Assembly: GCF_049275935.1 (NCBI RefSeq)
Contig: NZ_CP184830.1
Coordinates: forward strand, 3,472,001-3,536,000
DNA length: 64,000 bases
Reading direction: 5' to 3'
DNA from: Endozoicomonas_A sp049275935
GTDB lineage: Bacteria > Pseudomonadota > Gammaproteobacteria > Pseudomonadales > Endozoicomonadaceae
Below are positions 1 through 8,512 of this stretch, piece after piece; positions within the stretch are counted from its first letter, which is position 1, and the number at the start of each line of letters is the position of its first letter. The position numbers and the translations under genes were made by a program. The notes beneath the pieces were generated by a model. The model was not told the DNA's origin and did not search any database. It saw only the letters and a list, made by a program, of their open reading frames with translations.

Positions 1-253
1 CTCCGTAATTGCCAGGTTTCTGTCGTTTGCCATTAGGCGGCAAATCTGATCCTGCATTGTCGCTTGTGTCGACAACGTTTGATGGTTTTTCTGACACTGC
101 CTGTCTTGCACACTTTATAGAAAAGCTTCGGTTTGGAAAAGTTGCATTCTGCCCAAGCTCGACAACAAAGCACCTTGTTGACTCTTCAGCCTGACAGACG
201 ACAGGAAATGAAACGAGCAGCAATAGTGATGCTGCAAAAAGTGAGTGTTTAAT
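1..253 (-). CDS. Finger-family copy, 5-prime part only (runs off the left edge)
   Basis: Only the first 84 or so codons lie in the window. They encode a signal peptide (n-region KHSLF, hydrophobic core, end VVCQA) and then VVELGQNATFPNRSFSI and the PPNGKRQKPGNYG stretch that precede the first hydrophobic segment in complete copies. The frame is open up to base 1. The codon aligned with the usual first ATT is GTT here, so the next codon, ATT at 251-253, is the likelier start; there is no ATG, GTG or TTG before the signal-peptide core. The fingers expected at the C-terminus lie outside the window. Confidence 0.75.
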   Translation of the reverse strand, partial: MKHSLFAASLLLLVSFPVVCQAEESTRCFVVELGQNATFPNRSFSIKCARQAVSEKPSNVVDTSDNAGSDLPPNGKRQKPGNYG

Positions 254-256
254 AAC

Positions 257-294
257 TCTATCCTTGTACTCTGCTATACAGAGAGGAAGGATAG
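257..294 (-). promoter_or_regulatory. Leader inverted repeat of the left-edge copy
   Basis: CTATCCTT and AAGGATAG form an 8-bp perfect inverted repeat just before the start region. The 3-prime arm holds the AAGGA ribosome-binding tract, so folding would mask it. Inferred from sequence only. Confidence 0.5.
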
Positions 295-295
295 G

Positions 296-571
296 TTATG
301 AAGATAAGTTTGCTTCTTCAGGTATCTGTGAATAAGTGTCTGCACTCAGAGAGGGTGTTCTGGTGATCAGGATCACTTCATAAGCAACCAGCAGATTCGT
401 CGCATAAAGCCATTGCCAGGAAATCGACTTAATGTTGATCGTTTTTACCCTATGTCTTTGATGTCTATGTCGTTTCTTATCCGATGGCAAATCGGGTTCT
501 GAATAGTCTTTGGTATCGGTAATGACTGTGGAGATATCTGACAATACGCTCAGGTTTCGCTTTATAGAAAA
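296..571 (-). pseudogene. Internal fragment of a finger-family copy
   Basis: Right after the TAA stop of the next gene (572-574) the sequence resumes at FSIK, in the middle of a paralogue, so the spacer, leader and signal peptide are missing. It continues through DKKRHRH and the hydrophobic segment SISWQWLYATNLLVAYEVIL, then breaks off after YSQIPEEANLSS, where it joins the leader of the left-edge copy. The second hydrophobic segment, the Cys motif and all fingers are gone. This looks like a two-ended deletion remnant; an 82-codon frame from a TTG at 544 survives but need not be expressed. Confidence 0.75.
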
Positions 572-2593
572 TTAATTCTGATCCGCATCAACAGGTTTGC
601 GTTTTCGATGTTTTCTTTTATGATCCGAGAAGGCTTTAGCATTCTGGCAGATCGTCCAGCATTTCTGTCGCGTGCCATCCCTCCCGATTATGGTTTCCTC
701 ACAGATTTTTTTGCTACTGTGGTTCTTTCTTCTGTGATCCAACAGGGCCTGAAAACTGTTAAAAACGGATCCGCACGGCTGCTGTTGGTTATCCTTCCCG
801 CGCACAGTCACGTCACAGGTCTTTTGCCCGGTGTGGTATTTGCATTTATGAGATGACAGAGATTCAGCGTTCTTGAAGATTTTCCCGCATGGTCGCGGCT
901 GGCCATCTTCTCCAGTCACTGGCACGGGACAGGTCTTTTGCCCGCTGTGGAGAGTTCTTTTGTGATGCGTCAGGGCATAAGTATTTTTGAAGACCTTCCC
1001 GCATAACTGCGGTTGGCCATCTTCTCCAGCCACTACCACACCGCAGGTTCTTTGCTTAGTGTGCTCTCTTCTTTTGTGATCTGAAAGAGCATTAGCATGC
1101 TTGCAGACTCTTCCGCATGGCTGCAGTTGACCATCCACTCCGATTACGGTCTCGATACAGGTTTTTTGCCCGGTGTGGTATTTGCTTTTGTGAATCGAAA
1201 GGGCAGTAGTATTCATGCAAACCTTACAGCATGGTTGCTGCAGGCCATTCTTTGTGACCACTGTTGCGTTACAAATTTTCTGCCCGCTGAGGTTTGTGGC
1301 TTGTTCTCTGCCTGTCCGGGAAAGATGAAGTGGGTTATGACCCAATTGGGGTGATCCTGTTATTTGTTGTGTTTTTGACGCCCCCGCTGGAAGTCTGAAA
1401 GGTTTGCGGACATAGGAATTCCTGATTTTTTTGAGAAGACTATGATCACGCAGATTGAGTAAACCATTGACTATAACCAAATCATCATCAGTGACAGACA
1501 AATACTTATGCCTTGGCGCATTATCATGGAGTGGCTGGCCAGAGTTAGACTGTGCTTTCCCTGCATTCATCGAGAGGGTATGGTTGCAGCTGTTTGTCAG
1601 GTTGTCATTAACGTCATGGGGCTGAGCTTGATGCGTCTGAGGCAGAAAGGTTTCACCAGGAGTGCATTGGAATTGAAAGGAAAAGCGATCATTGAATACT
1701 TTTACAGGCGGTTTTTTTTGTGAGTCTGTAGTGTTTACAGAATCATAGTAGCCTGTGCAACTGAGACCGTGTTTAATTATCAAAGGAGGACATGAGCTTT
1801 GTCCGGGTATTGCTCCTGTAGGACCTGTTGAGCTTTTTTCGACATTCAGTGGTGATTCAGCAGGCCTTCTGCTGCTCGCTGATGGTCGGAATTGACAAAT
1901 GCCACGACAGGAATTTACGAAGCAATTCAGACCTAAAGTGTGAGAGTCTTGCTGAGGGTTTCTTTTACCTTCGCCAGAGTCAGAATACAGGTGATTAATG
2001 AAATAGCGCTCAGGCTGAGTGGCGGCCTGTGAGGCTTGCTGGCTGGATGATTCTAAAGGCTGGCCTTGTTGTTGGTTATGTCCAGAGCCAAACATTGTAA
2101 TCATACTCGCAAACGGCTGATCCCACTGTCTCAACATAGATGCCGTCTGTTGCTCAATCGGGTTAAATAACGGTGAGTTGGGGTTCCAGTAGTTTTTTAA
2201 AAGCAAACCGACAGCGAAAGCGGCTTCTACAGGTAGCCATGAATAGGGGTTAGCTCTCAGAGGAGTGCCTCTAGTGGTGAGGATCAATTCGTAAGCAATC
2301 AGCAGGTTAGTGGTGTAAACCCATTGCCACGAAATAGACTCAATGGGGTTTGGCTTTACCCCGTAAAAGCCTGATCTGTGTCGTTTTCCATCAGGCAGCG
2401 AAGCTGATCCTGTGTAGCTGTTTGTGTCAGGAATATCTGAAGGGGTGTAAGGCGTTATAGAAAAGCTCTGGTCTGGAAAACCTCCATTCTGTTCAAACTC
2501 GACAATAAAACGGCTTGTCAACGGCTCGGCCTGACAGGCGACGGAAATAGATAGTAGAAACAACGGTGTCGAGAAGAGTGAGTATTTAATAAT
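572..2593 (-). CDS. Secreted six-finger C2H2-like protein
   Basis: About 673 residues from the ATT at 2593; the first canonical codon, TTG at 2563, would cut the signal peptide to its core. Visible parts: signal peptide ending SVACQA (1-22), hydrophobic segments near 87-108 and 117-133, FNPIEQQ, the Cys motif LNCFVNSCRGICQF, a degraded copy of the CPHL motif, IVNGLLNLRDHS, then six fingers in the last 230 residues or so. The final finger ends HKRKHRKRKPVDADQN. Finger 1 has PCC in place of PCG. The protein is probably exported and may bind metal; no enzymatic motif is visible. The tail lacks the DDLTP ending common further right. Confidence 0.85.
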   Translation of the reverse strand: MIKYSLFSTPLFLLSISVACQAEPLTSRFIVEFEQNGGFPDQSFSITPYTPSDIPDTNSYTGSASLPDGKRHRSGFYGVKPNPIESISWQWVYTTNLLIAYELILTTRGTPLRANPYSWLPVEAAFAVGLLLKNYWNPNSPLFNPIEQQTASMLRQWDQPFASMITMFGSGHNQQQGQPLESSSQQASQAATQPERYFINHLYSDSGEGKRNPQQDSHTLGLNCFVNSCRGICQFRPSASSRRPAESPLNVEKSSTGPTGAIPGQSSCPPLIIKHGLSCTGYYDSVNTTDSQKKPPVKVFNDRFSFQFQCTPGETFLPQTHQAQPHDVNDNLTNSCNHTLSMNAGKAQSNSGQPLHDNAPRHKYLSVTDDDLVIVNGLLNLRDHSLLKKIRNSYVRKPFRLPAGASKTQQITGSPQLGHNPLHLSRTGREQATNLSGQKICNATVVTKNGLQQPCCKVCMNTTALSIHKSKYHTGQKTCIETVIGVDGQLQPCGRVCKHANALSDHKRREHTKQRTCGVVVAGEDGQPQLCGKVFKNTYALTHHKRTLHSGQKTCPVPVTGEDGQPRPCGKIFKNAESLSSHKCKYHTGQKTCDVTVRGKDNQQQPCGSVFNSFQALLDHRRKNHSSKKICEETIIGRDGTRQKCWTICQNAKAFSDHKRKHRKRKPVDADQN

Positions 2594-2632
2594 TCTATCC
2601 TTGGATTCTGGTTTACAAAGAGGAAGGATAGA
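2594..2632 (-). promoter_or_regulatory. Leader hairpin abutting the ATT start (572-2593 gene)
   Basis: A perfect 9-bp inverted repeat, TCTATCCTT and AAGGATAGA, with a loop of 21 bases. The 3-prime arm contains AAGGA and touches the ATT codon, so the stem would hide the ribosome-binding site. Confidence 0.55.
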
Positions 2633-2671
2633 TCAAGAAAATAAGTTTGTTTTTCTGCTAAAGAGCTCTTG

Positions 2672-4420
2672 TTAATCCAGATTCGTATCAACAGGCTTGC
2701 GTTTTCGATGTTTTCTTTTGTGCAGTCGCAAGGCTTCAACATTCTTGCAGGCTTTTCCGCATGGTCGCTGCTGACCATCCTCTCCGATCAAGGGTTCGTC
2801 GCAGGTTTGTCGTCCGGTGTGGACCCTTTTTTTGTGATTCTTCAGGTATCGAGCATTAGTGAGGACCATTCCGCATGGCCGAAGCAGGCCATCCTCACCG
2901 ATCACGGTTACGTCACAGGTTTTTTTTCTGCTGTGAAAGTGTTCTTTATGATGCATCAGGGCAATAGTATTCTTGAGGATCTTCCCGCATAGCTTAGGCT
3001 GGCCATCCTCCCCAACCATGGTAGCGTTGCAGGTTCTTTGTCCGGAGTGGTATCCGCTTTTGTGATCCGTCAGGGCTTGAGCATTTTTGCAGACTTTTCC
3101 ACATGGCTGCTGCTGGCCATCTTCCCCAATCACGGTGACTTCACAGGTTTTTTGACCGGTGTGGTCTCTTCTCCTGTGATCTGACAAGGCATTATTATGC
3201 TTGCAGACCTTGCCGCATTGTCGTAGCTGACCATCCTCTCCGATCACGGTCTTAAGGCAGATTTTTACCCCACTGTGGTAACTGCTTTTGTGAACCGATA
3301 AAGCTGCGGCACTCCAGCAGACCTTTCCGCACAATCGCTGCTGGCCATTCTTCCCGACCACCGTTGCTTTACAGATTTTTTGCCTTATGTTGTTTTTGGC
3401 TTGCACTGTGTCTTTCTGGGAAAAATGAAGTGGCTTATGACTGAAATGGGTTGATCCCTCTGTTGTTTGTTGTGTTTCTGAAGTCTCCATTGGGGGGTTG
3501 AAATGGTCACGCATAAAGGAAATTCCTGTTTTTACGCGAAAACTGTGACAACCAAGATTGAGTAATCCATTGACTATCACCCAATCTTCAGCTGTGAGAG
3601 GTAAATGCCTGTGCATTGGCACATCATGATTGACTGAGTCGGCAGGGTCCGCATGTGCTGCTTCTGCATGCCCTGATTGTTTCGGGTTACAGTTATTTGT
3701 CGGTTTGTCATTAATGCCATAAGGAGGGCGCGGGCTTTGCCCGAATGTCATTTTTATGCAGCCTTTCGAACTTTCTTTTAAATTCAGCAGCCATTCAGCA
3801 GCTTCTCTGCTTTCGGATGATGGTTGGAATCGACAAACACCGTGACAGGGATGGACGAAACAATTTAAACCCATAGTGTGTGAATACTGTGGTGGGTTTC
3901 CGTCACCGTCGTCAGAGTCAGAGTAGGGGCGATGAGTGAAATAGCCTGTATTCTGGATGGTAGCTTTTGGGGCTTGCTGAACGGATGATTCTGAAGGCTG
4001 GACCTGTTGTTGGTCATGTCCAGAGCCAAACAGGGTAATGATAATCGCAAACGGCTGATCCTCCTGTGGCAAGATAGATGGCGCTTGTAGTTCAATTGGG
4101 TTAAACAACGCTGAGACTGGTTTCCAATAGCTTTTTAGAAGCCAACCGACAGTGAAAACCACTTCGACAGGTGGCCATGAATGAGGGCTGCTGTCTGGAG
4201 ACACTTCTTTGGTGGTGAGGATCAGTTCGTACGCAGTCATCAGATTAGTGGTGTAAATCCACTGCCACGAGATCGACTGAATTATAGAAAAGCGCTTTTT
4301 TGGAAAACTTTCATTCTGTTCAAGCTCGACAATAAATCCACTTTTCAACGGTTCAGTCTGACAGAAGACAGAAAACGAAAGCATCAACAGCGTTGTTGCA
4401 AAGAATAAGTGTTTAATAAT
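2672..4420 (-). CDS. Secreted six-finger C2H2-like protein
   Basis: About 582 residues from the ATT at 4420 (signal peptide ends SVFCQT). The stretch between FSI and the first hydrophobic segment, normally about 40 residues with DKKRH, is deleted in frame: FSIIQSISWQW. Next come YSWPPVEVVFTVGWLLKSYW, the Cys motif LNCFVHPCHGVCRF, VIVNGLLNLGCHS and six fingers. In finger 4 and finger 5 the aromatic/Cys position after CGK is Leu (KIL, MVL). The last finger ends HKRKHRKRKPVDTNLD. The protein is closest in plan to the copy at 572. Confidence 0.85.
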   Translation of the reverse strand: MIKHLFFATTLLMLSFSVFCQTEPLKSGFIVELEQNESFPKKRFSIIQSISWQWIYTTNLMTAYELILTTKEVSPDSSPHSWPPVEVVFTVGWLLKSYWKPVSALFNPIELQAPSILPQEDQPFAIIITLFGSGHDQQQVQPSESSVQQAPKATIQNTGYFTHRPYSDSDDGDGNPPQYSHTMGLNCFVHPCHGVCRFQPSSESREAAEWLLNLKESSKGCIKMTFGQSPRPPYGINDKPTNNCNPKQSGHAEAAHADPADSVNHDVPMHRHLPLTAEDWVIVNGLLNLGCHSFRVKTGISFMRDHFNPPMETSETQQTTEGSTHFSHKPLHFSQKDTVQAKNNIRQKICKATVVGKNGQQRLCGKVCWSAAALSVHKSSYHSGVKICLKTVIGEDGQLRQCGKVCKHNNALSDHRRRDHTGQKTCEVTVIGEDGQQQPCGKVCKNAQALTDHKSGYHSGQRTCNATMVGEDGQPKLCGKILKNTIALMHHKEHFHSRKKTCDVTVIGEDGLLRPCGMVLTNARYLKNHKKRVHTGRQTCDEPLIGEDGQQRPCGKACKNVEALRLHKRKHRKRKPVDTNLD

Positions 4421-4459
4421 TCTATCCTTGGATTCTGATATACAGTGAGGAAGGATAGA
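4421..4459 (-). promoter_or_regulatory. Leader hairpin of the 2672-4420 gene
   Basis: A perfect 9-bp inverted repeat (TCTATCCTT/AAGGATAGA) with 21 bases between the arms. The downstream arm is immediately followed by the ATT ATT AAA start region. Confidence 0.55.
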
Positions 4460-4498
4460 TCAAGAAAATAAGTGTGCCTTTCTATCAAAGAGCTTCTG

Positions 4499-6592
4499 TT
4501 AATCCTGGTCGGCTTCAAGAGGCTTGTGTTTTCGATGCAATCTTTTGTGCTTAGACAGGGCTTTAGCATTTTTGAAGATTTTTGCGCATTGTTGCTGATG
4601 ACCATCATGCCCGACCACGGTCATGCTACAGGTTTTTTTCCCACTGTGGGCAATGCTTTTGTGACTCGAAAGAGCGCCGGCATTCTTGTAGGTTCTCCCG
4701 CATCGACGCTGCTGACCATCCTCTCCGACCATGGTCAGGTTACAGATTTTTTGTCCGCCGTGGATAGTGCTTTTGTGATTCCAGAGAGACGCAGAATTCC
4801 TGCAGGTTGTCCCGCATAGCCGCTCCTGACCATCCTCCCCGAACACGGTCAGGCCACAGATTCTTTGCCCGCTGTGAATACTGCTTTTATGAGTCGAGAG
4901 AACTGCAGCGTTCTTGCAGATTACCCCGCATGGCCGCAGCTGGCGATCTTTTCCAAGCACTTTAAATTCACAGGTTTGTTGCCGACTGTGGTTCCTTTTT
5001 TTATGGTCAGTCAGGTTTCGAGAGTGCCTGCAGACCTTCCCGCATAGTCGTTGCTGGCCATCTTCCCCGATCAGGATGAAGTCACAGATCTGCTGCCCGC
5101 TGTGGTATTGACTTTTGTGGGTGCATAAAGATTGAGCATTTTTGCAGATCTTTCCGCATGGCCGCTGACGACCATCCTTCCCGACCACGGTCACGACACA
5201 GGTTTGTTGCCCGGTGTGGTCTCTTTTTTTGTGATCCGACAGTGCTTTGGTACTCTTGCAGGGTGTCCCGCATGGCCGCTTGAGACCACCTTCTCCGATC
5301 TCGATTACGTCACAGATTTGTTGCCCGGTGTGGTTTCTCCTTTTGTGACCCAACAGAGTTTGAGCATTCTTGCAGACAGTCCCGCATGGCAGTGACTGGC
5401 CATCCTTCCCGTCCACGATCAAATCACAGATTTGTTCTCCAGTGTGGTTTCTTCTTTTGTGACTCGCCAGAGCCTGAGAATTTTTGCAGACCATCCCGCA
5501 TGGCCGTTGCTGACCATCCACCCCGAGTACTCTCACGAGACAGGTTCGTTTCACGGTATGGTTTCTTTTTTCCTTAGTCGACCTGACTTGTCGGTAATGG
5601 GTCGCCCCCCCGAAAGGAAGGCAGCCCGAAGGTGAAGCCCCTGTCCATTCAGTTGTGCCCGTTTGAAAGGTGTTATGGTTTGATGCTGTGAAGTGGGAAA
5701 GGGCAGAGGCAATCCCGGTTTTTTCCACAAGGCTATGACTACCCAGATTGAGTAACCCATTGATTATGACCAAATCGTCACTGTCTTCGATTAAATGCCC
5801 ATGCATTGACACATAATGATTGAGTGGCTGGGCAGGATCAGTATAACTGGCCTCTGCACTCGGTGGATAGGCATTTTCAGACGATGGTCGGAGTCGACAA
5901 ATGCCATGACAGGGATAGACGAAACAATTTAAACCCAAAGTATGTCGGTTTGGCTTAGGGTCTTCGTTACCGTCAGCAGAGCCAGAATGCAGCGGGCTGG
6001 TGAAAGAGCCTGTTCGTTGGGTGATAGCATTTGCTGCCTGCTGGCCAGATAATTCTGATGACTGATAGTGTGTTGTATGTTGTCCAGGGCCAGGCATCAT
6101 AGTGGTGATCATAAACGGGTCACTTTGACTCGTCTCTTGTCGTTCAATCGGCTCAAACATGGGTGATTCGGGGTTCCAATAGCTTTTTAAAAGCCAACCG
6201 GCAGCGATAACAGCTTCTACAGGTACCCATAAACAGGATAGAGGGGGCTCTCTGGTAGTCAGAATCAGTTCGAAAGCAACCAGCAGATTTTTGGCGTAAA
6301 GCCATTGCCACGAAATCGACCCAATGAGGGATGTTTTAAACCCGTAACTGAAAGGTCTGTGTCGTTTTTTATCCGATGGGAAATGAGGTTTCGCATAGCC
6401 GTTTTTGTCGGCAATGTCTGATGGGTTTCCCGACAATGTAAGCTGGTCAGGTTTTACAAAAAAGTTCTGGTTTGGAAAGTCTGTATTCTGCTCAAACTCG
6501 ACAATAAAAAGTCGTGTCAACGTTTTTGCATGACAGATGACAGACAATGACAGTAACAGCAATGCTACAAAGAGGTAATGTTTAATAATCAA
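4499..6592 (-). CDS. Secreted nine-finger C2H2-like protein
   Basis: 697 residues from TTG at 6592, one codon before the ATT that other copies would use; this is one of the few copies with a canonical codon giving a full signal peptide (MIIKHYLFVALLLL, ending SVICHA). It has both hydrophobic segments (the second begins LWVPVEAVIAAGWLLKSYW), the Cys motif LNCFVYPCHGICRL, LVIINGLLNLGSHS, then nine fingers in the last 355 residues or so. Finger 8 has Tyr at the Cys/Phe position. The last finger ends HKRLHRKHKPLEADQD. The leader here has lost the inverted repeat found before most copies, matching the recovered TTG start. Confidence 0.87.
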   Translation of the reverse strand: MIIKHYLFVALLLLSLSVICHAKTLTRLFIVEFEQNTDFPNQNFFVKPDQLTLSGNPSDIADKNGYAKPHFPSDKKRHRPFSYGFKTSLIGSISWQWLYAKNLLVAFELILTTREPPLSCLWVPVEAVIAAGWLLKSYWNPESPMFEPIERQETSQSDPFMITTMMPGPGQHTTHYQSSELSGQQAANAITQRTGSFTSPLHSGSADGNEDPKPNRHTLGLNCFVYPCHGICRLRPSSENAYPPSAEASYTDPAQPLNHYVSMHGHLIEDSDDLVIINGLLNLGSHSLVEKTGIASALSHFTASNHNTFQTGTTEWTGASPSGCLPFGGATHYRQVRSTKEKRNHTVKRTCLVRVLGVDGQQRPCGMVCKNSQALASHKRRNHTGEQICDLIVDGKDGQSLPCGTVCKNAQTLLGHKRRNHTGQQICDVIEIGEGGLKRPCGTPCKSTKALSDHKKRDHTGQQTCVVTVVGKDGRQRPCGKICKNAQSLCTHKSQYHSGQQICDFILIGEDGQQRLCGKVCRHSRNLTDHKKRNHSRQQTCEFKVLGKDRQLRPCGVICKNAAVLSTHKSSIHSGQRICGLTVFGEDGQERLCGTTCRNSASLWNHKSTIHGGQKICNLTMVGEDGQQRRCGRTYKNAGALSSHKSIAHSGKKTCSMTVVGHDGHQQQCAKIFKNAKALSKHKRLHRKHKPLEADQD

Positions 6593-6659
6593 TACTTGCT
6601 TTCTGGTTTACGCAGAGGAAGGATAGATCACCACATCTGAGAGCGGGTATTATTTCAGT

Positions 6660-8420
6660 TCAAGGGCTGAGATCATCGTTCTGGTCCAGATTAACAGGCT
6701 TGCGTTTTCGATGTACTCTTTTGTGTTCATAAAGGCCTCCGGCATTACTAAAGACTTTCCCACATTGCCGCTGCTGGCCACCTTTCCCGATCAGAGTCTC
6801 GTAACAGGTTTTTTGCCCGCTGTGGATACTGCTTTTGTGAGTCGACATAGCGGCAGCATTTTTGCAGATTTTCCCGCATTGACGTTGTTGACCATCCTTC
6901 CCGACCACGGTTATATAACAGGTTTTTTTTCCACTGTGTTCTCTTCTTTTGTGTTCCGCCAGGGCTTTAGTATTCTTGCAGAGCTTCCCGCATGGCCGCT
7001 GCTCGCCATCCTGCGAGACCACTGTTTCGGCACAGACTTTTTGTCTCGTGTGATATCCGTTTTTGTGAGCTGACAGAAGTGGAGCATTCTTCAAAACCAT
7101 CCCGCATGGCCGCAACTGTCCATCCTCCGCGATCACGGTCATATCACAAGTTTTTTGTCCGGTGTGGTCTCTCCTTTTGTGATATGCGAGGCCTTGAACA
7201 CTCTTGCAGATCAATCCGCATTTCCGCTGCTTGTTATCCTTGTCGACCACAGACACGTCACAGGTTTTTTGACCAGTATGGTTTCTGCTTTTGTGATCCG
7301 CCAGAGTCCGAGCATTCTTGCAGAGCTTCCAACATAATCGTTGCTGGCCATCTTCCAGGATCACTGTCTCGTCACAGGTTATTTGCCCGGTGCAGTCTTC
7401 TCTTTCTTGATTCGAGCTGGCTTTTTCATAATGGCAAGCCCCACCAAAAGGAAGGTAGCCCGAAGGTGAAGCCCCTGACCATTTAACTTCGTCCGTTTTA
7501 GAGGTTTCAGGATTTGATCTCGTTAATACAACCTTACCGGGTGCTTCGACAAGGCCATGATTACCCAGATTGATCAGCCAATTAATTATGACCCAATCGT
7601 CAGACTTGACAGGCGAATGCCCGGGCATTGTCAGATCATCATTCAGTTTCCGGGCAGACTCAGTACAGTTGGCCTCTGCACTTATTGAATGTGCATTATC
7701 GGATGATGACCGGAATCTACAAATGCCGTGACACGGATAGACGAAACAATTTAAATCCAAAGTATGTCGATGTGGTTGAGGATCTTCTTTACCGTCTCCA
7801 GAGTCAGAATGCACGGGGTTGATGAAAGAGCCTGAAAGTTGGCTGTTGGCTCCTGGAGCTTGCCGGACGGGTGATTCTGTTGGCTGATATTGTGGTGGGT
7901 TATGTTCAGAGGCAGTCATCATGGTGGTGATCGCAAAGGGATGATTTTGACTCACATCTTGTTGTTCTGTCGGGTTGAACAGCAGTGAATCCGGATTCCA
8001 ATAGTTTTTTAAAAGCCAACCAACAGCGATAACCACTTCAAATGGCAGCCATGAATAATGGCTTGAACTTTGTTGTATGTCTCTGGTGGTGAGGATCACT
8101 TCGTGAGTAACCAGTAGATTTGTCGTATAAAGCCATTGCCACGAAATTGACTCAATGAGGGTCGTTTTTACCTCGTAACTGTCTGGTCTATGTCGTTTGT
8201 CATCCAATGGCAAATCGTGTTCAGGGTAGCTGTTTGTGTCGGCAATGTCTGATGGTTTGCTCGACGATGCAGGCCAGTCTGGGCTTATAGAAAAGTTCAG
8301 GTTTGGAAAATCTGCATTTTGTTCAAGCTCGACAATAAGGTGTCTTGTCAACGTTTTGGCCTGGGAAATGACAGACAACGACAGCAACAGCAGTGTTGCC
8401 AAGAGAGAATGTTTAATAAT
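6660..8420 (-). CDS. Secreted six-finger C2H2-like protein
   Basis: About 586 residues from the ATT at 8420; GTG at 8402 would remove the KHSLF n-region. All standard parts are present: signal peptide ending SVISQA (Ser replaces the usual Cys), FSISPDWPAS, DKRHRPDSY, both hydrophobic segments, FNPTEQQ, LNCFVYPCHGICRF, VIINWLINLGNHG, then six fingers. Finger 1 has PCW-like CWK instead of CGK, and finger 3 has Leu at the Cys/Phe site. The C-terminus is HRKRKPVNLDQNDDLSP, the first instance from the left of the DDLxP tail. Confidence 0.86.
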   Translation of the reverse strand: MIKHSLLATLLLLSLSVISQAKTLTRHLIVELEQNADFPNLNFSISPDWPASSSKPSDIADTNSYPEHDLPLDDKRHRPDSYEVKTTLIESISWQWLYTTNLLVTHEVILTTRDIQQSSSHYSWLPFEVVIAVGWLLKNYWNPDSLLFNPTEQQDVSQNHPFAITTMMTASEHNPPQYQPTESPVRQAPGANSQLSGSFINPVHSDSGDGKEDPQPHRHTLDLNCFVYPCHGICRFRSSSDNAHSISAEANCTESARKLNDDLTMPGHSPVKSDDWVIINWLINLGNHGLVEAPGKVVLTRSNPETSKTDEVKWSGASPSGYLPFGGACHYEKASSNQEREDCTGQITCDETVILEDGQQRLCWKLCKNARTLADHKSRNHTGQKTCDVSVVDKDNKQRKCGLICKSVQGLAYHKRRDHTGQKTCDMTVIAEDGQLRPCGMVLKNAPLLSAHKNGYHTRQKVCAETVVSQDGEQRPCGKLCKNTKALAEHKRREHSGKKTCYITVVGKDGQQRQCGKICKNAAAMSTHKSSIHSGQKTCYETLIGKGGQQRQCGKVFSNAGGLYEHKRVHRKRKPVNLDQNDDLSP

Positions 8421-8459
8421 TCTATCTCTGCCTTTTGGTTTAAAGAGAGGAAGGATAGA
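8421..8459 (-). promoter_or_regulatory. Leader inverted repeat of the 6660-8420 gene
   Basis: The outer arms pair over 6 bp (TCTATC/GATAGA) and an inner CCTT/AAGG-type pairing is possible. The stem is weaker than in the 9-bp leaders, and the purine tract before the start is AGAGATAGA rather than AAGGATAGA. Confidence 0.35.
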
Positions 8460-8512
8460 TCAAGAAAATAAGTGTGTTTTTATGTTTTGCTCATTGAAGG
8501 GCGGTTGTCCGT

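Noticed and set aside
572..2593. Lipoprotein signal (SVxC at the end of the hydrophobic core)
   Set aside because: The residue before Cys is usually Ile, Thr, Phe or Val rather than Gly, Ala or Ser, and several copies replace the Cys with Ser; a Sec signal cut after CQA fits better.
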